64,000 bases of DNA, from positions 38,100,417 through 38,164,416 of the forward strand of contig CM071568.1 of the NCBI GenBank assembly GCA_036426205.1, given 5' to 3'. Shown here in pieces: positions 56,685-64,000 of this stretch (its first letter is position 1; each line of letters opens with the position of its first letter). The notes beneath the pieces were generated by a model, which was given only the letters and a program-made list of their open reading frames with translations, did no database searches and was not told the origin of the DNA. A program made the translations under genes and the position numbers. Source of the DNA: Ascaphus truei. Lineage: Eukaryota; Chordata; Amphibia; Anura; Ascaphidae.

Positions 56685-58025
56685 ATATATATTAATTTAG
56701 TAGTTGTGTATAATATATGTTGTTTGTCTTTTATTTACAGTATTACACTATGTTTTGAGTTTTTTTATATTTCTTTTAAGCACACCTCTACAGCCTGGAA
56801 TCCATTTCGGTTCTTCCTGTTGGTGCATATATCCTTTACCTGCCGGCGCCTTTTTAATACTATATTCTTCCTTTGTAACTGTTATCTGACCAGGGGGTCA
56901 GTTTTAGTATTTAGGCAGCCCCCTATGTGAGGGTTATTTCTCATATAAGGGTTAATTTATTCACATATAGTTAGCGCTACCTACCCTGTGTTTGCATGCA
57001 TAATAATGGACTGCAGACATCTTCCCTGTTGGCAGTAAACCCTGGTAAGTACAGGAATGCCAGCAGTAGTTATGGAGGTTTTCCCTCACACCCTGGTGAG
57101 GTGCCCTATGTATGGATGGGAGTGGCTGCATGCTCTGAGTCCCTGGATAGTGACATCAGAGATGTGCCTGCCCCCTGAGGTATATAAGGCACAACACTGT
57201 CAGTTAGTGTTGTTGTTGCTCAAATATTTGGCTCCTGTGAAAGGGATTGCAGGATAGCTTTGTGACCCTAGTGCTGTTACTGGTGGCACGAGTTTCCAGA
57301 TCAAGCCTGTCAAGGCCACACTGTGTCCAGGGACCTGGCACAGGGGTGATCTCCCTAAGGGGAGAGGGGATCCCACTCCAATAAGGGAGGGCATACCTGG
57401 CAAAGGGACAGCACGGAGAACTGTGCGGCTAGAGCTGAGAGCTGCATGGGGAAGTCTACTACATTCAGATCGTCAATAAAGATGCCCTTGTTAAAGATAC
57501 CCCCACTGTGTGAGTGTGAGATTACTCTACAGTGGCAGTCACCACCGAGAAGGAATTCCTCACCAGGACCATCTCCCTGCGGAAGCATAGAACCTGATGA
57601 GGTGGAGGCGCTGCACATGATGTAAGTTGGACTCGCACCCACTACCTCAGCTACCTGTTCTGATTACATCCCCTATTACCATCGTGCGGGAGACTCAGGA
57701 GTCCTTTTACTTGCAGGTGCACCACCATACACGATCACGTAATGGGGACCGGTTAGACCACACGGGCCAATGTGAGATTGGGTGGGTCAGACAGGAGGGA
57801 ATACCCGTTACACTTATGACACACAAAAAAATATATATTAATTTAGTAGTTGTGTATAATATATGTTGTTTGTCTTTTATTTACAGTATTACACTATGTT
57901 TTGTGTTTTTTTATATTTCTTTTAAGCACACCTCTACAGCCTGGAATCCATTTCGGTTCTTCCTGTTGGTGAATATATCCTTTACCTGCCGGCGCCTTTT
58001 TAATACTATATTCTTCCTTTGTAAC
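56685..58025 (+). mobile_element. LTR-like block between 195-bp direct repeats
   Basis: 56685-56879 and 57831-58025 are direct repeats of the same length (195 bp) differing at only a few positions. Between them, 56880-57812 resembles an LTR: TG at its start, GGTGGAGGCGCTGCACATGA, GATTGGGTGGG and ATACCCGTTACA at the end, as in the 17026 LTR. No target duplication flanks the LTR-like part. A tandem duplication or a small LTR-type element are both possible. Confidence 0.55.
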
Positions 58026-58741
58026 CATTATTATGCATGGCTACATAAGCAAGTTTTTTTCCCCTTTGTCATTGATAATCATTTTGGGCCTAAAAACGAT
58101 ACATTTTAGATTTTTTTTTTTTTAATCTTTTTAAAATGTCATAAGCAATTTGTAAATGATTAATCCATTGCGAGCTGTTTTTTCCTGTGGTGTTACAAAT
58201 ATATTCAGACTCCTGTATTTCAAAGGACAAGGTTTTCTCCCTTTTGTATTTGACATTCGTTTCGGGCCTAAAAAAAATACATTTTAGATTATAATTATTA
58301 TTATATAGGGCATAGATCGATAGTGGCAAAACTTTTCCGGATGTACAGCAATATTTTATGACGAGACAACCTCACACTAGAAAGATTTGCCACCTTTGCC
58401 TTCCACAAAAAAAAAAATGTTTATCCCTGAAAATGCGGCCCAAGCACCCACTCAAGATCCATGTGTGGGGTGCAATCTCTAGACGTTGACCAGGATCCAT
58501 AATACTATTTGAAGGAACAGGAATGCACAATGTCACATGCTATAGTGTAAAGCACTGTACTAGTGTTCTGTATGCCATAATGTACATTCTTTTCATAATT
58601 TTGTTTTCTCTTGGTCCAGGAATCATGGGTAAATCGTTTTTTTCAAGAGTACATTATCACCCGTATTGCTGAACACATTAGGCATAATTTCCCATCTGGT
58701 CACCGGTTCTTCACGGGCAATGACCCAAAACATAGATTTGC

Positions 58742-58906
58742 AATAGGGGGCTATGCACTAAGCTCAATGGCTTTGCGTTCAGATTTTCCAAAAAAGCAGG
58801 TTCGTTAAAAAGTGAGGCCGGGGACGCGATTCACTAAGGCCTTGAGCCCATTTTTTAACGTACCTGCTCAAAATAGCTCAGAACAGCCACAGCGTACGTA
58901 CGATGC
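58742..58906 (+). repeat. Dispersed repeat, copy 2
   Basis: Reverse complement of 26660-26895 in part. It starts GGGGGCTATGCACTAAGCTC directly after NDPKH of transposase exon 3, so its edge marks the insertion point. Confidence 0.7.
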
Positions 58907-59394
58907 GCAGCTCCTAGGTATCTCCAGCCTAGATTTTGTTATGTGTATTAGCGCATTGTGCCTAATGTAAGTGCAATAATTGTTGCCTTGATAAACACTT
59001 AACTGGTACATGCATTGTTGCACTAAGTGTGTTATCTTTTCACACCGAGGGAATATACCGCTGATTCCTGTTACCATCCACTGACTGGGTCTACATTGTC
59101 GTATCCATTGCCTTTACTTCACTGGGAGAGTGTGAGTCCCCAATCGTGATTTACTTTTCAAGTGCCTATTTGTATATACACTCTACACTATATATATATA
59201 TTTTTCTCCTTGTATGTGTTGATATCTGCGCTCCCCACAAGCTTCTCTTCGCCATTCCATGATAGGAGGACTGGATCTCCTCCACAGAGGGTCAAGCAGC
59301 GAAGTTCACCATTTATTCATTTTTTGCAACACAATTGAGCACCTTTTAATAATTGTTCACAGTGTAATTCACAGTTTATTTTGTCCCTATTAGA

Positions 59395-62120
59395 AGCGCC
59401 TCACATTTTTCTGTTTCACAGGCGCAATGGCCCACCAGGTGGTCTCCGCGGGTCAGCATGGGCCACAATGAGGTCCCCACGGTAGGCCCGCGGATGTCTG
59501 GGGGGCCCCAGGTCAGACCCACAGGTGTCTGAGGGGCCTCGGGTGGTTCCCATGGGTGTCTGGGGACCCACGGGTGGTCCCTACGGGTCATCCAAACACA
59601 GATGGCTGGCGACACATGGTACGGTAGCCAATCAGAGCGTGGGAACTCCATCCCAACTCTGATTGGCTCAAGTAGACCATGTGACAGAAGCTTTGCTTCA
59701 GCCAATCAGAATTGGGATGGAGTTCCCACGCTCTGATTGGCTACCGTACCATGTGTCGCTGGCCATCTTTGTTTTGATGATGTCATCTTAAAGACAATTG
59801 AAACTCAGCCATTCTGATTGGCTGGCGTCATTGCCTTTAAATGACGTCATCATTTTATTTTTTTATGGCCAAATCACATGTTTTTCACGGCCCAATCAGG
59901 ACCGTGGGAAACATTTGACCAAAATGTGACGTCATAGGCCTATAAAAGCCTATGTTGCCTCATTTTTAAGCCAGACGCTGAGGCGGGAACACCTCCCCTC
60001 CTAAGAAGAGAAGAAGGGCGTGGCAGAAGAAGATGGAAGAAGACGGAAGAAGACGGAGAAGACCCCAAAGAAGAAAAGAAGACCCCAAGACAGACGGGGA
60101 GGACTACAAATAGAAGAAAGAAGACACCGTTATGGATTGTAAGGGTTTTTTATTTTATGGTTACCTGTGGATTGCTTCCAGTGCTTCCGGGTCGCCTGAA
60201 TTTCACTGAGTGGGCATCTAATGGTGAGTAAACAAAAGAAAAGTTTATTATTTTTACTTTTACAGATTTTTTGGATTTTTGATTCATGTCTTTTATTTTT
60301 TCAGTCCCATTTAATGCCCGTGAATGTATCTATGTATATACATACATTCACAGACACTGAATGGGTGTATTGTATGTGATTTTTGTATGTAAATGTATTG
60401 TTTTTTTATGCTCTATTATTGCCCCTGTATGTTATGTATATCTATCTATATGGATAGACATACAGGGATAATAATTTATTGTTTTGCTAATGTTTATGTT
60501 CTTTTCATGTATGGCTAATGTATTTATCAGCTTTATTTAGACATTGGTGTGAATAATGTAATTTGTATCTAGTTACAGGTTTTTTGTAATGGCTTATTTC
60601 TGGTAGTTAGATTAGAATGTTGGTGGTTACGTTAAATTAGAATTCTTTTGGCAATGGTTTAGCTTTAGGAATTGAATAGGGAATTGTATAATTGATTTGT
60701 ATTGTATTGTAATTGGTTGAGGAAATGGATTAATTGACTAATGCTACTTGTATTGATGTTGCTTAGTTTCTATTTGATTTTCATGATGGCATTGGTGGTT
60801 AGGGGACATTGTTCATAGTGTATTTTATTGTTACATATATTTTGCATAGTGTTACATGATGCACAGATGAATTGCATCATGTACACACTCAATGCAATTG
60901 TGTGATATTTCATATACATTTGTGTAGCTGCTGGTTTGTTGGTTTATATTTACAATTGCTGCTAGATTTATTTAACATGCAATGTGGTGATTTTAAGATT
61001 AAGAATTCATGTTTTGATTTATGCATGTTTTATGTGTTTCCTAATGGGCAAATAATCTATTATCCATATCTGGATAATAGTTATTTTGCACATTATTGTA
61101 CTGTATGTGTTGGGGGGGTGGGGGGGGGGTGATTGATGTATTGAATGTATAGGCCTGGTTTATTTTTTTTACATACAGGGTTGGTTCCTTTTGGTTAGCG
61201 AGAGACCTCTGGAGACCACCTGAGGTCTCCTCGGGCTTCTCACGGGTATCAGGCTGGCGGGTCCACGGGGGACACCTGCGGGAAAGAACCGGTGGCCACA
61301 CATCTGTGGGGGCACTGCGGACCTGTTGGGACCACCCGTGGGTCCCCAGACCCCCATGGGAACCACCCGAGGCCCCTCAGACACCTGTGGGTCTGACCCG
61401 GGGCCCACCGGACATCCGCGGGCCTACCGTGGAGACCCCATTGTGGCCCACGGTGACCCGCGGAGACCACCTAGTGGACCATGGCGCCTGGTGTGACCCA
61501 CGAACAGGCCTCCAGACCCTATGTGAAACATGATGCTGGTAACCTGTAGGTCTGTGAGGTGACCCGTCAGGCCCACCGGGGATTCACGTGGGCCTGGGGT
61601 ATGAACCCTGTATGTAAAAGAATAAATCATGTATTTATGGGGGGCAAAGGGGGTGGGTTATGTATTTAATAAATAGAATGATGTTTATTGTGGGGCAGTG
61701 TGTTGTTTTTATTGTGGGTACTGGGGGTGTGGGAAGGGGGTATTGGCCCCAAGAGTATGTGGGTAGGCCTCCCGTCTGGGTATTGGGTGAGGGTGGTTAG
61801 GCCTCATGGGCTGGGGGGTTAGTGGGGGAGGGTATGTAGGCCTCCCGAGTGGTGGGTGAGTGTGGGTTAACCCCTTATTGACTGTAGCGGTTAATAACCG
61901 CTATGGGGATTAAGGGGTTAGGGGACATTACATTGGCTGTTTTTATTCTTGTGTATGTTTTGCAGCATCGGAGGGACATGGGCAGGATTAAGATGAGGAT
62001 GAAGATGGCCTTCATCGTGGGTGCTTGTAAAAGGTAAGTGTAATATGTTTTTACTGTATTTATTGAAAGTTATACAGTATGTCTTTAACATGGGCACATG
62101 CATTATTATCCATATGTGTT
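59395..62120. mobile_element. Large foldback element, copy 2
   Basis: Left arm reduced to the GC-rich repeat block (59410-59590), then the core (59600-59950) and a nearly full right arm to about 62120. The right arm follows 14640-16500 closely, with the same TATAAAAG, purine block, hairpin AACCGCTATGGGGATTAAGG and exon-like block. The core keeps CCAAT and TGACGTCA motifs but lacks the left TATA mirror. It includes a stretch (61630-61860) that in copy 1 is present only in the left arm. Confidence 0.75.
61966..62033 (+). other. Exon-like block in foldback 2
   Basis: TTTTGCAG acceptor, 68 nt, then AAAAG|GTAAGTG. Same length and both signals as 16351-16418; the acidic reading frame has one stop (GAT GAA changed to GAT TAA). 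Confidence 0.5.
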
Positions 62121-62124
62121 AATA

Positions 62125-62960
62125 TTGGAGTTGGAATTGGAGTTGAATACTACAAGAAAATCTGGACTTTGCACCACCACAACAACAACAACTTTGCAAT
62201 TGTGAGAACTTGAATTTCTAAACTCTGTGATTATTTGTACTCTTCCTATACTCCAATAACTGGGAAGTCTCTAATCCTGCATCTCACTATGCCCTCCCTA
62301 TTGTTTTTTCTGTTTACTGTTTCCTCACTCTTTTGTGAACATTTCTGTACTCTCCAACTCCCCTACTCCCTTCATATCCATATTTCTTCATCTCTCCTCC
62401 CCTCCACCTATGCACGTGGCCATACATTGCACCATTATTTATATGTCTCTCTCCCAACAACTTCTTTACCCCTCAATAAAAAGCACCTACACAAATTCTC
62501 TATTCACACCATTTACCTACTACTTCCTGCGGCTGGGGATCTCTCCTAATCTTGAACCTGGACATAAACACACCTGCCCTCACCCACGCCACGCCTCCCT
62601 GCCATCTCTTCCCCTGCAAATGGTGTTAACTTTCTCACTAAATTTAAAACTCAACCCACAAATAAAGCATTCCAATAGCCGGCACTCATGGCTATTGTCC
62701 CACACCCACAGTCACTCCTACCACCCATTGTGGCCAAACACTTCCATCTACAGCACTTATTCCCTCACCTCCTATCTCTGTAATTCTCCCATTAAACCAC
62801 ATAGATTGTAAGGTCTTTGGGGCAGGGATTTCCTTTCCTATTGTATGATTTTGCTACGCTTATTGTATTATTATAATTCCCTGTACTGTATTCTTTGTGA
62901 AGCGCTGAGTACACTTTTGGTGCTATATAAATAAAGATATACACACATACATACATAGTG
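62125..62960 (+). mobile_element. LINE- or SINE-like 3' tail
   Basis: Ends with TTGTAAGGTCTTTGGGGCAG ... GAAGCGCTGAGTACACTTTT then GGTGCTATATAAATAAAGATA, a tail shared by very common vertebrate retroelements. It is followed by an ATACACAC repeat. No coding RT is seen, so it is a 5'-truncated copy. Family not assigned. Confidence 0.6.
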
Positions 62961-63091
62961 CCTCTGCTGCCTATATTCAGGCAAGCGAAATCAACTGGGT
63001 TTGAACCCTGCCAGTGTAAGTGCTGTATTGTAACTGTTTCTCATTGTTTTTAACTGTATTGATCATTGCTATTAATTCGTCATTTTTTTCC

Positions 63092-63890
63092 TGTCAGGAC
63101 CGCACGGTCCATGCCCGCACCTTCCTACCTGCCGGTGCCAGCGTCCCATCATGGCAGCTTGCGCGGCCGCTTTCTCCGCTCCTCCATCGGCATGCACCCC
63201 ATCGGCGTGCTGCCTGCGCCTTCCGGGAGCCCGCGGCGGGTCCCGTCCTCGCATCCACCTCGGCACGACACGCTCCACTCTGGGTGCAGGCGCGGCATGC
63301 GCATGCACCATTTAAAAGGACCAGCACCTGCAATACTGCCTGGACTCATTTCAGATGGGATACACCTGAGCTTCACCCTGACTCAGCCTATCACAGGTCT
63401 ACCTATGTCTGAGCCCTCCTCCCTTCTCTCCGTGATTGGTACTCCACTGTATATTAGTCTCATTCACCCTTTGGTCATCGCTGAGCATAGACCTTCTATG
63501 CACCGTGCTCACTTGCAGCCTGTTTACCTGTTCTCGTATCTCGCTTACCTGTTGTGACCCTGCTTGTACCTGACCTGTCTCTTCTTGTTTCCCTGAACCT
63601 TGGCTTGGCTATGGACTTCTACACTCTCTTCTCCACGAACTCGGCTTACGGAAATCTTCTACACTACACTCTCCTATCCTCGACCACTGCTTACGGATCT
63701 CGACCACTCTATGCTCTCCAATCCCAGACCATAGACAAGTACCCGCTACCCTCTCCACTCTCCTATCCTGACCCTGCTACGTTCACAACTCTGCAATCCG
63801 AACCCACCCCCGTGGCTTAGGACGGTGGTTATATATCTTCCCCACCTCATCCCCGCGGTTCAGTCTAGGTTGCAGTGAGCAGCCATGACA
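63092..63890 (+). mobile_element. Solo LTR with TSD TTTCC in transposase intron
   Basis: 799 bp, TGTCAGGACCGCACGG ... GCAGCCATGACA, with TTTCC at 63087-63091 and 63891-63895. It lies in intron 3 of transposase copy 2, between donor 63016 and acceptor 63907. Tail region rich in CTC/ACT words typical of vertebrate gypsy-type LTRs. Frames inside it are not genes. Confidence 0.85.
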
Positions 63891-64000
63891 TTTCCCAAAC
63901 GTTGCAGATCTCCCGATTTGAACCCAATAGAACTGGTGTGACATGAGATGAAGAATCATCTAAGAAAGATTGTCAAACCGACCTACAAGCAAGAACATGG

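Larger units (their letters stand above)
58308..64000 (+). pseudogene. Intron-bearing Tc1/mariner-type transposase, copy 2, fragmented
   Basis: Exon 2 piece 58308-58518 (TSHTRKIC region; frame-corrected it aligns with SLERFARFAFHKKG and PKHPVKLHVWGAISRR of copy 1). After an intron-like gap a CCAG acceptor at 58619 opens exon 3: GIMGKSFFQEYIITRIAEHI and GHRFFTGNDPKH. Exon 3 breaks at 58741, resumes near 62960 and ends at donor GTAAGT 63016 (INWV matches copy 1). Exon 4 starts at 63908 (SPDLNPIELV, then TGA in place of TGG) and leaves the window. Exon 1 was not found. Breaks: poly-A slip in exon 2, stops, and two large insertions. Confidence 0.75.

Noticed and set aside
63020..63557. Overlapping 130- and 163-codon frames
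   Set aside because: They overlap each other in different frames within a solo LTR that has a clean TSD; composition is LTR-like.

Overview
This window is a stretch of vertebrate nuclear DNA, most likely from an amphibian and probably a frog. That is inferred from the mix of repeats: chromovirus and PNMA-type Ty3/gypsy LTR elements, Penelope-like elements with GIY-YIG endonuclease and hammerhead-like motifs, an L1-like LINE, Tc1/mariner transposases, and several foldback or MITE families. I see no convincing single-copy host protein gene, tRNA, rRNA or CRISPR array. Almost everything recognisable is a transposable element or its remains, often nested.

Layout. 1-2.2 kb: AT-rich tandem repeats and a four-exon Tc1/mariner-type transposase with introns. 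2.2-9.5 kb: short repeats, a worn minus-strand gypsy gag-protease and a truncated LTR. 9.6-12.4 kb: an element with inverted ends and a hammerhead-like motif, then a small hAT-like MITE. 12.7-16.6 kb: a large foldback element whose centre looks like a divergent promoter (paired TATA, CRE and CCAAT motifs). 16.6-17.0 kb: a palindromic MITE. 17.0-26.3 kb: a complete but dead gypsy provirus with 1.3 kb LTRs, a PNMA-like gag and a 764-bp Penelope-type insert. 26.3-33.4 kb: palindromic MITE, CACTA-like MITE, Penelope RT fragment split by a solo LTR, and a Tc1 relic. 33.4-40.5 kb: a three-level nest (solo LTR > chromodomain gypsy > MITE). 41-49.7 kb: foldback DNA, Penelope RT, an L1-like LINE cut off inside its RT, and a Penelope GIY-YIG copy with inverted arms. 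49.7-58 kb: MITEs, LTRs and a hammerhead-bearing fragment. 58.3-64.0 kb: a second copy of the intron-bearing transposase, pulled apart by a repeat, a second large foldback, a LINE-like tail and a solo LTR.

The most notable items are: (a) the multi-exon Tc1/mariner transposase present twice with matching intron positions; (b) the foldback family with a symmetric promoter-like core and a small exon-like block conserved in both arms and both copies; (c) four well-formed hammerhead-like motifs tied to Penelope-type elements; and (d) a block near 36.6-39.1 kb rich in single-base deletions with a sharp edge inside an LTR, which looks like unpolished gap-fill sequence rather than biological decay.

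Most dating statements rest on nesting and target-site duplications (TSDs) read directly from the sequence. Family names rest on motifs recognised by eye; no database search was run.
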